Shown here piece after piece: positions 47,493-55,971 of a stretch of DNA of 64,000 nucleotides. Each line of letters opens with the position of its first letter. Within the stretch, counting starts at the first letter, position 1. Both the position numbers and the translations under genes were made by a program. Source of the DNA: JBKECA01 sp047973435 (GTDB lineage Bacteria > Planctomycetota > Planctomycetia > Planctomycetales > Planctomycetaceae); assembly GCA_047973435.1 (NCBI GenBank), contig JBKECA010000046.1, forward strand, positions 1 through 64,000, read 5' to 3'. Below the pieces are notes generated by a model that was given only the letters and a program-made list of their open reading frames with translations, was not told where the DNA came from and made no database searches.

Positions 47493-47882
47493 TCAGGCGA
47501 ATGCCGCCTCAGTGGGGATTTCGTATTCCCGGTCGAGTGCATCGGCGAACTCGTACACGGCAAAGAAGTCGCTGATGCGGTCGCGTTCGGTCTTTCGCAT
47601 CTCGCCGCGCTCAACCAGTTCGAAGACGATTTTGCCGAAATCTTCGGTTGTTTGGATGCCCCAGTGCTCGAAGACGGATCGCGCCATCAGGCCGTAGCGC
47701 TGCAAACCCAGCGACCGCACGCCGTCCAGCAGTTCCGGACCACTCAAATGGGCCGATTCTTCGTCCTGGTCGTTCGTATGGACCCGTTGCAGCTTTTCCT
47801 GCATGTACTGCAGCGATTCAAACACGAAGCGGTACGCGTCGATGTGGTAGCGGAGTTTCGGCGATGTCTGCGTAAGCTTCAT
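47493..47882 (-). CDS. Verrucomicrobia/Planctomycetes-restricted small protein (Minf_1886-like)
   Basis: 129 residues. YHIDAYRFVFESLQYMQEKL, LDGVRSLGLQRYGLMARSVF and EHWGIQTTEDFGKIVFELVE match the conserved all-purpose pattern of the family limited to these phyla. Function unknown; a small cytoplasmic domain. The ATG at 47882 fits family starts; a longer reading to 48011 adds an Arg-rich stretch without similarity. Confidence 0.85.
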   Translation of the reverse strand: MKLTQTSPKLRYHIDAYRFVFESLQYMQEKLQRVHTNDQDEESAHLSGPELLDGVRSLGLQRYGLMARSVFEHWGIQTTEDFGKIVFELVERGEMRKTERDRISDFFAVYEFADALDREYEIPTEAAFA

Positions 47883-48494
47883 GATTCCCGCCTGCGGATC
47901 TTGGGCACGGTTGTCTTCCCAGCGGCGAAGCAGCGCCAAAAGACCACCTCGAGTGCTCGCGGTGAGATATCGGGCGTTGCTCCGATGTCCCACTGTCTTA
48001 AAGATACCCATTGCCCCCAGAACGGGAAAGAGGGTTCTCAGCGAGAAGAGGCATGTCGCCAGAATATCGTCAGATCGGCGGCCTGCGATCCGGGACTTCG
48101 TTTTGTTTCATCTGAGGCCGCCCTTGCGGAGAAGGCTTCTCATTCAGCGCGTCACCGTTCTCGATGTCGTCGGAGCGAGCCCAGGGATGGAGTGACAACT
48201 CTCGGGAGTGCCGTAGCGTCGCCATGCGGAGTCATCTGGCGGCACCGCGGGGTCGTGGAAATCCCAGCAACCGAAGAACAGCCCTCGTCCGTCTGGCCGG
48301 ATCGGTCGTTGTCTCTCACAGCTACTCCCGTGGGGGCCGACTACCGGTCCCGTGTGCCGGCAGCCTGACGACCATCGAATGCGACGCTCAGACTTGACTC
48401 TGAAGGCGCTCGATACGATTCGGCGCGCCAAGGTCGAAGCGTTCCTGAATCGCCACTCGTTCTGGTGGGCGTGGTTTCGCAATCGCCAGTGGAG
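47883..48494. other. Long gap between KamA-operon end and small-protein gene
   Basis: 612 bases. No frame with family character, no copy of the 90-bp element and no strong hairpin were found. It should include the promoter for the leftward small genes and a terminator for the operon on its right. Confidence 0.5.
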
Positions 48495-49007
48495 TCAAAC
48501 GTGCGACGAGTCCAAGAGACTCTTCACCAGGACGACCTTGTCGTCGCCATCGGCATAGAAGTCTTTGAGCACGGCGTCGATCGCGTAGCCGCAGCGAAGG
48601 TAGAACTGACGGGTCGGCTCGTACTGCGGCTGGCTGGATGTTTCGACATAAATCCGCCGCCCCTTTGCTGATCGCACAAGGCGTTCGGCTTCCTGCATCA
48701 GCTGGCGTCCCAGCCCCTGCCCCTGCGCGGCGGGATCGACGATGATCCAATACAGATCAAAGCTACCGAGTGTGCAGCCGATAGGACCGTAGCAGGCGTA
48801 ACCGAGTGTCTGACGATCGGACTCGGCGAAGATGAACGAGTAGCCCGACGCGAGGCCGTTCATGAGCCGGGCATCAACAAGCTCGACGGCAATGTCGACC
48901 TCATCCGGACGGAAAAAGCTGGTCGACTCCGCAAGTCGGCGGATTGTTTCACGGTCAGCGTCGATCGGCTCGTAACGAAGCGAAATCGTGGGGCTGACAC
49001 TATTCAT
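48495..49007 (-). CDS. GNAT N-acetyltransferase, last gene of KamA operon
   Basis: 170 residues. The acetyl-CoA motif VDPAAQGQGLGRQLMQEAE and the C-terminal FYLRCGYAIDAVLKDFY identify a GNAT. It overlaps the end of the GNAT-HDAC gene by eight bases. In archaea and some bacteria a GNAT (AblB) acetylates beta-lysine made by lysine 2,3-aminomutase; by context this protein could do the same. The sequence alone does not show the substrate. Confidence 0.88.
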   Translation of the reverse strand: MNSVSPTISLRYEPIDADRETIRRLAESTSFFRPDEVDIAVELVDARLMNGLASGYSFIFAESDRQTLGYACYGPIGCTLGSFDLYWIIVDPAAQGQGLGRQLMQEAERLVRSAKGRRIYVETSSQPQYEPTRQFYLRCGYAIDAVLKDFYADGDDKVVLVKSLLDSSHV

Positions 49008-50739
49008 GACTTGCTCTCAGCAGCCCCTGAAAGAAGTGTCGGGCATTGGCTCCCAGGGTGCGGGTACGGTATCCCCCCTCTTGAATGACGGCGGTCGGAA
49101 GACCGAGCCCGCCAATCAACTTCCCATTTTGCTCGAAGTCGCGCGGCTGCAATGACCAGGTTCCGGTCGGGTCTCCTTTGGCGGGGTCCAGTCCCAGCGC
49201 AACGACCAGGAACTCGGGATCGTATGCTCGAATCGCGTCCAGCCCCCGCTGCAAGGCCTCTCGGTACTGTGGACCGTCCTGCAACTCGGGCAAGGGGATG
49301 TTCAGGTTGAAGCCTTCTCCATCTCGGGCCCCGCGTTCGTCTGCGAAGCCCGTGAAGTACGGATACGCGAAGGACGGATCGCCGTGGATCGACACGGTTA
49401 AGACATCAGACCGTTCGTAGAAGATATCCTGCTGGCCATTACCGTGGTGGTAGTCGACATCCAGGATGGCCACTTTGCCGTGCCGAGACAGGTGCTGCGC
49501 GGCGACTGCGGCATTGCAAAAATAGCAGAAGCCACCAAAGGAGCGCCGTTCCGCGTGATGCCCGGGTGGACGCACCAGTGCGTACGCGAGTCGACGGCCG
49601 GAAAGAACGGCATCCGCAGTGGCGAGTGCGCAGTCGACAGCGCGACGTGCGGCGGGATAGGCGTTGCGGTTGATGGGAGTAAAAGTGTCGATACAGAAGT
49701 AGCCCGCCAAAACAGACAGTTCCTTGGGGGGGCGAGTCGCGTTGCGGATCGGAAAGACATAGGGATACACCGACTTGCCCTCCGCCGTGTTTTCACACGC
49801 CCGCTGCAGGTACTCCACCAACTCGCGCGAATGGACCTCCAGAATGTGGCTGAGCGGATACTCCTTGACGGGAATCGTTTCAACCAGGCTGCTGGCTTCG
49901 AGTTCCGTGCGGATCGCCGTGATGCGAACCGGGGCCTCCACGTAACCCCGCTCTTTAATGTGATGAATCTCATGTTTGTCCGACACGGCGAGCGCGATCG
50001 GCTCAGGAGGATGAGCCGTGGCCGGTTTATGCGGATCGGGCTGCTTGACATACCGCAACCCCCGCAGTGACACGGGATCATCCCGAAACGAAGCCAGCAC
50101 CTGCTGGACATATTCGGGCGGACAGAGCAGTTTGTACTTGCGTTCCAGAACTGCCCGAACGACATCGCGCGCCAGCGCAAGCGATAAAGGTCGGCCGGAA
50201 TCCAGATCGTCATAGACGAGATACGGGAGACAATCCTCGCTGCCGCCGGGGACCGGCATTTCATAGTCGGTGCCGATGATTGGCCGGCAGCCGTAGCGCT
50301 CGTAGAACTTCAGTCGAGCGGCATTCTGTTTGCGGACAGTGGCGTCTTGACAGGCCGCTTCTTCGTCGGGCAGACACTCAAAAAACAGCCCCTTAGCGCC
50401 TAATGTGACCGCTTCGTCGCGAACGTACTCATAGAGCGCCGCACCGACGCCCCGACCGATTACCTGCTTACCAGTAGCGATGTAATCCAGATAGGCAAAG
50501 TGGAGAACCGGTTCGTGCAGCACGATAGCCAGTCCCGTTACCTTCCCGCGTGAGTTCTCCGCGACGGACAGGATCGTGCGAAATTGCTGCTGAAACGGAT
50601 TGCGGAGCTTCTCGCCCAGGTTCTCAAAGTCACTGGCCGGTGCGAGAGGAAACTGCTCCTTTAGAATCTGCTCGCACTCGCGAATGGCGCTGCGATTCAC
50701 TGGTAGAACGTCGTCGTAAATGCGGCGAATTCGGAACAT
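49000..50739 (-). CDS. GNAT acetyltransferase fused to HDAC/acetylpolyamine-amidohydrolase domain
   Basis: 579 residues. The N-terminal 170 form a GNAT-like domain (GKQVIGRGVGAALYEYVRDE, FYERYGCRP). From about 245 it is a class II-type deacetylase: RPPGHHAERRSFGGFCYFCN (His-His base pair), ILDVDYHHGNGQQDIFY (zinc Asp/His), ALGLDPAKGDPTG (second zinc Asp) and EGGYRTRTLG (catalytic Tyr region) are all kept. Acetyl-adding and acetyl-removing folds in one chain are unusual. It sits between two ATP-grasp genes and a free GNAT. Likely substrates are acetylated amines made by the same operon; this is inference. Confidence 0.9.
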   Translation of the reverse strand: MFRIRRIYDDVLPVNRSAIRECEQILKEQFPLAPASDFENLGEKLRNPFQQQFRTILSVAENSRGKVTGLAIVLHEPVLHFAYLDYIATGKQVIGRGVGAALYEYVRDEAVTLGAKGLFFECLPDEEAACQDATVRKQNAARLKFYERYGCRPIIGTDYEMPVPGGSEDCLPYLVYDDLDSGRPLSLALARDVVRAVLERKYKLLCPPEYVQQVLASFRDDPVSLRGLRYVKQPDPHKPATAHPPEPIALAVSDKHEIHHIKERGYVEAPVRITAIRTELEASSLVETIPVKEYPLSHILEVHSRELVEYLQRACENTAEGKSVYPYVFPIRNATRPPKELSVLAGYFCIDTFTPINRNAYPAARRAVDCALATADAVLSGRRLAYALVRPPGHHAERRSFGGFCYFCNAAVAAQHLSRHGKVAILDVDYHHGNGQQDIFYERSDVLTVSIHGDPSFAYPYFTGFADERGARDGEGFNLNIPLPELQDGPQYREALQRGLDAIRAYDPEFLVVALGLDPAKGDPTGTWSLQPRDFEQNGKLIGGLGLPTAVIQEGGYRTRTLGANARHFFQGLLRASHE

Positions 50740-50765
50740 ATTGGCGGTTATAACCTGAAGTGTTG

Positions 50766-51797
50766 TTAGTCGACGGCGAGGGCGTCACGGACGATCCGCT
50801 CGAGAGCGGCCTGCGGCGCGATTCCGGCCCGGTCCAGCGCAGCGACGAAGCCGGCATCGGGAGCGAGGCAGGGATTGGCGTTGACCTCCAGAATCCAGGG
50901 GCGGCCGTCGGCATCGACTCGGAAATCGACTCGGGCATACCCCCGCAAGTGAAACAGTTGCCAGCACTCGCGGGCCAGGGTAGACAGTTCATTCAACAGT
51001 GGCTGGTCGCTCGCGGAAAACGCGAAGGTCCTCGGAGACTGTTGATATTCAAACGAATCGACCTCCCACTTGGCGGCGTGACCGACAATGCGCGGCTTGC
51101 CGATCGGAAAGGATGAGAAGTCGATCTCCGCGGGCGGCAGGACTTGCGGAGTTCCATCGTCGCCTGCCAGTAACGACAAATTGAACTCCCGTCCGGAGAT
51201 GTACTGCTCGGCAAAGTGAGGACGACCCGTCTCTTGCGTCAATCGACCGACCTGTCGGATCATTTCCTTGGCGCTGGGAGGCGAAATCACCGAATCGTCC
51301 GTCATGCCGACCGACGCATGTTCCCAAATCGGCTTGAGAATCCAGCGAGCCGGGTCGTCGACTGCACCGAGTCCAACCCCGTCGATGGCCAGAAAGTCGT
51401 GAACGTTCATTCCGGCAGCGAACCAAAGCGGAGTTGGAAGGTTCGCCTGCTCCAGTGATTGTTTGGCTTTGACCTTATTCGAGGTCCGTAAAATGGTCTC
51501 GCTGCCGCAACCGGTAAAGGGGATGCCAAGCGTTTCCAGCAACAGGGTCGCCAGCGGCATCAGGCGATCGCTCCCTCCGAGCGCTTCCACCAGATTGACA
51601 ACCAGTTCGGGACGGGACTGCGACAGCGTGCGCTGGACCAGTTCGAGATTGAGTGTCGTCGCCAGCGAGTCGACCGTGTGCCCCGCGGATTGCAATGCCG
51701 TTGCGACGAACTCCCGTTGCGCAAGCACATCCTGATCCGCCGGGTCCAGCGGGGCGACGGGGGCGTTGTAAAGAATGGTAACGTGGAGACGGGGCAT
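50766..51797 (-). CDS. ATP-grasp ligase 2 (D-Ala-D-Ala-ligase-like)
   Basis: 343 residues. PFTGCGSETILRTSNKVKAK, WILKPIWEHASVG, FAEQYISGREFNLSLL and RVDFRVDADGRPWILEVNANPC (metal-binding Asp/Glu/Asn) define the ATP-grasp fold. Such ligases join a carboxylate to an amine via an acyl-phosphate. It starts 11 bases after the end of the neighbouring ATP-grasp gene. Ordinary cell-wall ddl usually lies with mur genes, absent here, so a dedicated biosynthetic role is more likely. Confidence 0.9.
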   Translation of the reverse strand: MPRLHVTILYNAPVAPLDPADQDVLAQREFVATALQSAGHTVDSLATTLNLELVQRTLSQSRPELVVNLVEALGGSDRLMPLATLLLETLGIPFTGCGSETILRTSNKVKAKQSLEQANLPTPLWFAAGMNVHDFLAIDGVGLGAVDDPARWILKPIWEHASVGMTDDSVISPPSAKEMIRQVGRLTQETGRPHFAEQYISGREFNLSLLAGDDGTPQVLPPAEIDFSSFPIGKPRIVGHAAKWEVDSFEYQQSPRTFAFSASDQPLLNELSTLARECWQLFHLRGYARVDFRVDADGRPWILEVNANPCLAPDAGFVAALDRAGIAPQAALERIVRDALAVD

Positions 51798-51808
51798 CTT
51801 TGGGGAGT

Positions 51809-52807
51809 TTACCGATTGGCGGTCACTGGCACACGCTCCGCGGCCGAGTCGACAATGCGTCTGATCAAATCCACGTACGGCAATCCCACGGCGGTCGCGA
51901 GCATCGGGAGATCTGAATGCGCGGGATGGAGCCCCGCCAGCGGGTTGGCTTCGATGAACTGCGGCTGGCCAGTGGCGTCCGACCGGAGATCGATGCGACC
52001 GCCATCACGGCAGCCGAGTGCCCGCCACGCGTCGAGTGCCACGCGCTCCGCCTCACGCACTTCAGCGTCGTCATCCGCCAGGACCAGATCGTATCGTACC
52101 AGCTCTTCGCAGCGTTCCTTGTTGACGTAAGAGTACACCCCCGGTTCGGCTCCCTGCAGCAGCACGATCTCGAGCGTTCCGAGGACCTCAGCGTCAACGC
52201 CCGTGCCGAGGATTCCCACGGTAAATTCCCGACCCGGGAGATACTCTTCGACAAGCACGGGCTGTTGATACTCCGCGAGTTGTCGGGCACACTCATCGCG
52301 TAATTGCGCGGCGGACTCGACTCGGGAATCAGGCGTGATCCCCTTGCCGGTTCCTTCCGCCACAGGCTTGGCGAACAGAGGATAGCGCAGGTGGACGGTG
52401 TCGAGATCATCCAGTTCGGATACGAGCGCTGATCTTGGAGTCGGCAGGCCGGCATCGCGGACGACGAGCTTCGTCAGCCCTTTGTGCAGGCAGACCGCCA
52501 TGACAGCGGGATCGGCGAACGTGTAGGGGATCTGATAAAGATCGAGGATCGCGGGCACTTGTGACTCGCGTCCCGGCCCGCGCAAGCCTTCACAGATATT
52601 GAACACCAGGTCCCAGCGGTCCCCGTGAACCAGCCGCGCCATCAGCTGACGGGCATGCCCGATCCGATCAGAAACGTGTCCCAGCTCGCGGAGGGCGTTT
52701 TCAATCGAGTCGATGGTGTCAGGCCGATCGAACTCTGCGGTTTCGAGTTCGGAATAGCCCTCAGCGAGATACTCGCTGCGAAGGTCGTAAGTGATACCGA
52801 TGCGCAT
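51809..52807 (-). CDS. ATP-grasp ligase 1 (D-Ala-D-Ala-ligase-like)
   Basis: 332 residues. NICEGLRGPGRESQVPAILD, PYTFADPAVMAVCLHKGLTK, PLFAKPVAEGTGKGI, VEEYLPGREFTVGILG and IDLRSDATGQPQFIEANPL are ddl-type motifs with the metal-binding Asp and Glu-x-Asn. It differs clearly from the next ATP-grasp gene, so the pair probably forms two different bonds. AGGAG lies before the ATG. It is the third gene of the leftward operon, after the Cys-cluster protein. Confidence 0.9.
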   Translation of the reverse strand: MRIGITYDLRSEYLAEGYSELETAEFDRPDTIDSIENALRELGHVSDRIGHARQLMARLVHGDRWDLVFNICEGLRGPGRESQVPAILDLYQIPYTFADPAVMAVCLHKGLTKLVVRDAGLPTPRSALVSELDDLDTVHLRYPLFAKPVAEGTGKGITPDSRVESAAQLRDECARQLAEYQQPVLVEEYLPGREFTVGILGTGVDAEVLGTLEIVLLQGAEPGVYSYVNKERCEELVRYDLVLADDDAEVREAERVALDAWRALGCRDGGRIDLRSDATGQPQFIEANPLAGLHPAHSDLPMLATAVGLPYVDLIRRIVDSAAERVPVTANR

Positions 52808-52902
52808 GGGAATCTCCTGTTAAGCGGGGTCCGCCTCCTGGCGTGCCAGCTGGACCGGAATTCAGAATTGGCACGTTGGAAGTGTGTCCCACGCAGGCGC
52901 GG

Positions 52903-53484
52903 TCAGACCATGTTGCGGGCATCCGCCGATGACGAGTCCGCAGGCGACGAGGGAGTTGCTGGTGCCGCCGCCGCCGGTTCCGCCGCAGGATTGCGGGAAG
53001 GCTCGCGTCGAAGTTCTTCATACAACTGCCGATGCCACCGCTCCGCGTCGTCGCGGTGCATGTCGAGAGCCTGTAGTAAACCCTGTCCTGGTGGGAGCAG
53101 TTCCAGCGGGCAGCCCTCGGCCAGATCGTCGGCGATCCCTTCGGCTGTGTAATCGAAGGGGTACAGCCGGCAAATCAGCGGACGGGTCTCGAGCGGCAAA
53201 TGGCATCCCTGCGAACCAAGAAACGTGCAGTCCCCATTCGGCTGACGTTTCAGAACACGACGGGTCCCGTCGGCGCGAAAGACATGATCGCGCCAAACGG
53301 GGTCGTCATCCTGATCCGCATAATCCGGGTTGGCCGCGGCCCGGAACTCGAAGAAATCAGACTGGTGCGTGTGGTCGGCGATGCGACTCACATCCCCTGT
53401 CGTAACGTAAATTTCCGACCGCTGACAGCAGGTCTTTGTGTGCCGCGCGCACCGCACGCACAGAAACTCTTCGGGAGCAGACAT
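52903..53484 (-). CDS. YkgJ-family Cys-cluster (zinc/iron-binding) protein
   Basis: 193 residues. N-terminal CVRCARHTKTCC, then GCHLPLETRPLICRLYPFDY and GCPLE give the Cys set of the YkgJ/CxxCxxCC family, thought to bind zinc or iron-sulfur. An Ala/Pro/Ser-rich tail ends the protein. Its ATG lies two bases after the kamA-like stop (TAA TC ATG), so it is co-translated with the aminomutase and may help cluster supply or substrate handling. No enzyme activity is known for the family. Confidence 0.88.
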   Translation of the reverse strand: MSAPEEFLCVRCARHTKTCCQRSEIYVTTGDVSRIADHTHQSDFFEFRAAANPDYADQDDDPVWRDHVFRADGTRRVLKRQPNGDCTFLGSQGCHLPLETRPLICRLYPFDYTAEGIADDLAEGCPLELLPPGQGLLQALDMHRDDAERWHRQLYEELRREPSRNPAAEPAAAAPATPSSPADSSSADARNMV

Positions 53485-53486
53485 GA

Positions 53487-54947
53487 TTACGCACCCACCC
53501 CGGCCGCGACGGCCGGATCATGGTAACGGTACTCCCGACCCTCGAAGTTCTTCAGCACGAGCCAGTCCCCGTCTCGCTGCACAACATAATCCGGCTGCAG
53601 CGGAATCTTGCCGCCGCCGCCGGGAGCGTCAATCACGTAAGTCGGCACCGCGTATCCGGTGGTGTGTCCCCGGAGGCCCTGGATGATTTCCAGTCCCTTC
53701 GAGACCGGCGTCCGGAAGTGGGCCGACCCGCTGATGGGATCACACTGATACAGGTAGTAAGGACGGACCCGCTGCAGCAGCAGTTTGTGAACGAGTTGCT
53801 TCATGATCTCGACGGAGTCATTGACCCCTTTCAGCAGCACGGTCTGCGCTCCCAGCGGAATGCCGGCATCCGCGAGACGTTCGCAAGCCTTCTTCGACTC
53901 GGGCGTACATTCGTCCGGGTGCAGAAAGTGAATGCTCATCCACAGCGGATGATGTTTGCGGAGGATTCTGACCAGTTGCGGTGTGATCCGCTGGGGCAGT
54001 ACGGCAGGCATCTTGGTGCCGATGCGGACGAACTCGATGTGCTTGATCTGCCGCAGGCGCGTCAGAATGCTGTCGAGCTTGTCGTCGCTGAGCGCCAGAG
54101 CGTCACCTCCGGAAATCAGTACGTCTCGCACTTCCGTGTGCTGCTGCAGATACTCATACACCGGGTTCAAGCGCGCGTCGCTGGGGTTCATCTCGCCGTG
54201 ACCGACGACCCGCGAGCGGGTGCAGTAGCGGCAGTAGGTCGAGCAAAAGTCCAGTGGCAGGAACAGGACCCGATCGGGATAACGATGCACAAGACCAGGT
54301 ACGGGGCTATGACCGTCCTCGCCGAGAGGATCGTCCGCTTCTCCAATGCTGCGGGTGAATTCGGCCGTTGTGGGGACGACGGTCTTCCGCAATGGCTGCA
54401 GGGGATCGGTCGGCGACAGCAGGCTCATGTAGTACGGCGTAACGCCGACCGGCAGCATCGTGCCACCTTCAATGAGGGCCTGCCGTTCCTGGTCGGACAG
54501 GGTCAGCATCCGCTCGAATTGATCGAGCGTGCGAATGCGATGTCGAGACTGCCAGCGCCAGTCGTTCCAGTCACTGACTTTGGCTTCCGGGTAGAAGCGG
54601 CGGCGGAAGGCCGTCGTTCGTTCCGTTGCCTCGTCCGTTGGGCCAGTGGTTCGACGGGCCGTCGATCCCTTGCGGCGCGATCCGGGAGCGCCGGTGATCT
54701 GGGTCGGTTTGGTCGAGTCCGGAAACGCAGCAGCAGCAGCGGCAATGGAAAGCGGGGTGCCGATTGGGTGATCGGCCGGGTTCAGAAAGGACTCACGAGC
54801 CGTCAGTCCTGGAGATGTCTCCGATGAATTCAGGATCGGGAGGAGTTGGTACTCGGTACTACTGGGAGGTTCTTCGTCGTCTTGACGAGAGGCCTTGGCT
54901 ACGCAAACAGGTTGCGAACCGCACTCGTCGATGTCACTGCTCGGCAT
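53487..54947 (-). CDS. kamA: Lysine 2,3-aminomutase (KamA family radical SAM)
   Basis: 486 residues. Radical-SAM cluster CSTYCRYC (Cys235, Cys239, Cys242); PLP Lys447 in PGGGGKIPLQP; Asp403 (YQCDP) and Asp440 (VIDAPG) lie 37 apart and Asp440 seven before the Lys, exactly the spacing of Asp293, Asp330 and Lys337 in the clostridial enzyme, where they bind lysine's side-chain amine. L-lysine to L-beta-lysine is therefore likely. About 100-140 N-terminal residues are extra, Ser/Thr/Pro-rich and of unknown role. AGGAG (54956-54960) is eight bases before the chosen ATG. First gene of the operon. Confidence 0.92.
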   Translation of the reverse strand: MPSSDIDECGSQPVCVAKASRQDDEEPPSSTEYQLLPILNSSETSPGLTARESFLNPADHPIGTPLSIAAAAAAFPDSTKPTQITGAPGSRRKGSTARRTTGPTDEATERTTAFRRRFYPEAKVSDWNDWRWQSRHRIRTLDQFERMLTLSDQERQALIEGGTMLPVGVTPYYMSLLSPTDPLQPLRKTVVPTTAEFTRSIGEADDPLGEDGHSPVPGLVHRYPDRVLFLPLDFCSTYCRYCTRSRVVGHGEMNPSDARLNPVYEYLQQHTEVRDVLISGGDALALSDDKLDSILTRLRQIKHIEFVRIGTKMPAVLPQRITPQLVRILRKHHPLWMSIHFLHPDECTPESKKACERLADAGIPLGAQTVLLKGVNDSVEIMKQLVHKLLLQRVRPYYLYQCDPISGSAHFRTPVSKGLEIIQGLRGHTTGYAVPTYVIDAPGGGGKIPLQPDYVVQRDGDWLVLKNFEGREYRYHDPAVAAGVGA

Positions 54948-54955
54948 TCGGGGAA

Positions 54956-54960
54956 CTCCT
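54956..54960 (-). promoter_or_regulatory. Shine-Dalgarno AGGAG deciding the kamA start
   Basis: AGGAG eight bases upstream of the ATG at 54947 supports this start over longer frames to 55016. Confidence 0.75.
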
Positions 54961-55171
54961 GTTTTCCGGCCGGTTGTTGGCGGCGTACGCTGCCGGGACG
55001 TCCAACCGGACATCACTCCAGAGCGCTATGCATGCCAACGCGCGAACATTACGCGCTGATTTTCCCGAATGTCAATAACTCTTGGTGTCAGAAGTTGCAA
55101 GATTTCTCAAGTCGACGAGAGACGCCGCACTACTGTGGTCTGGCTGCGATCGGCTGGCGGCGCGATCTGCG

Positions 55172-55960
55172 TCATATCGTCATCGCAGAGAAGCCGCCGT
55201 CGACGATCAGATTGGTCCCGGTGATGAAGCCCCCCGCCTGGTTCGATGCCAACAGCAGCACCGCACCGATCAGCTCGTCCGACTCGCCAAACCGCTGCAT
55301 CGGGGTGTGGCCCAGAATGCTCGCCACACGGTCAGGGCTGAGAATCTTCCGGTTCTGTTCCGCCGGGAAGAAGCCGGGAGAGAGGGCATTGACCCGAATG
55401 CCTTTGGGGGCCCATTCCCGGGCGAGGTTCTGAGTCAGGTTGATCACCCCCGCTTTGGCCACGCTGTAGGTAAAGACCCGCGACAGCGGAGTGATGCCAG
55501 ACATGGAGGCAAAGTTGATGATCGACCCGCGCGTTCCCGCCGTCAGCATTGCCTGGCCGAACACCTGACATGCTGTTCGTATGCTGCCGAGATTGATGTG
55601 CAGAATTCGCTGCCACTCGTCGTCGGTAATCTCCAGGAACGGTGTGGCGGAGTTGACACCGGCCGCATGAACGAGGATGTCGCAGTTCCGGCTTTCGTGT
55701 TGCAGGCGGGCCAGGCAGCTCTCCAGATCCGAGCGACGCGTGACATCCAGCGGCTGAAAGTCCGCTTCCCCGCCAAACTCCCGAATCAACTCGACGCGCC
55801 GATGCGCGTTTTCGACGTGAATGCCCGCCACCAGAACTCGGGCCCCGGCCCGGGCCAGCCCCGTCGCCACGGTTCCACCCAAGACCCCTTCGCCCCCAAT
55901 GACGACCGCTGTCTTGCCAGTGAGGCCGAACAACTCGGCCAGATAATCGCTTGCCGGCAT
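55172..55960 (-). CDS. Short-chain dehydrogenase/reductase
   Basis: 262 residues. NAD(P) loop AVVIGGEGVLGGTVATGL, NxxG region LVHAAGVNS, catalytic Ser in INFASMSG and YSVAKAG (Tyr/Lys). PGFFPAEQNRKIL near the C-terminus resembles fructuronate/mannonate-type reductases (UxuB-like SDRs), suggesting a sugar-acid substrate, but this is tentative. It begins 11 bases after the ParA gene ends, probably the same transcript. Confidence 0.88.
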   Translation of the reverse strand: MPASDYLAELFGLTGKTAVVIGGEGVLGGTVATGLARAGARVLVAGIHVENAHRRVELIREFGGEADFQPLDVTRRSDLESCLARLQHESRNCDILVHAAGVNSATPFLEITDDEWQRILHINLGSIRTACQVFGQAMLTAGTRGSIINFASMSGITPLSRVFTYSVAKAGVINLTQNLAREWAPKGIRVNALSPGFFPAEQNRKILSPDRVASILGHTPMQRFGESDELIGAVLLLASNQAGGFITGTNLIVDGGFSAMTI

Positions 55961-55971
55961 CGTCGACAGCC

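Noticed and set aside
53487..54947. KamA as EpmB (EF-P lysine aminomutase)
   Set aside because: The protein is far longer than EpmB, has no efp or epmA nearby, and shows the classic lysine 2,3-aminomutase residue spacing.
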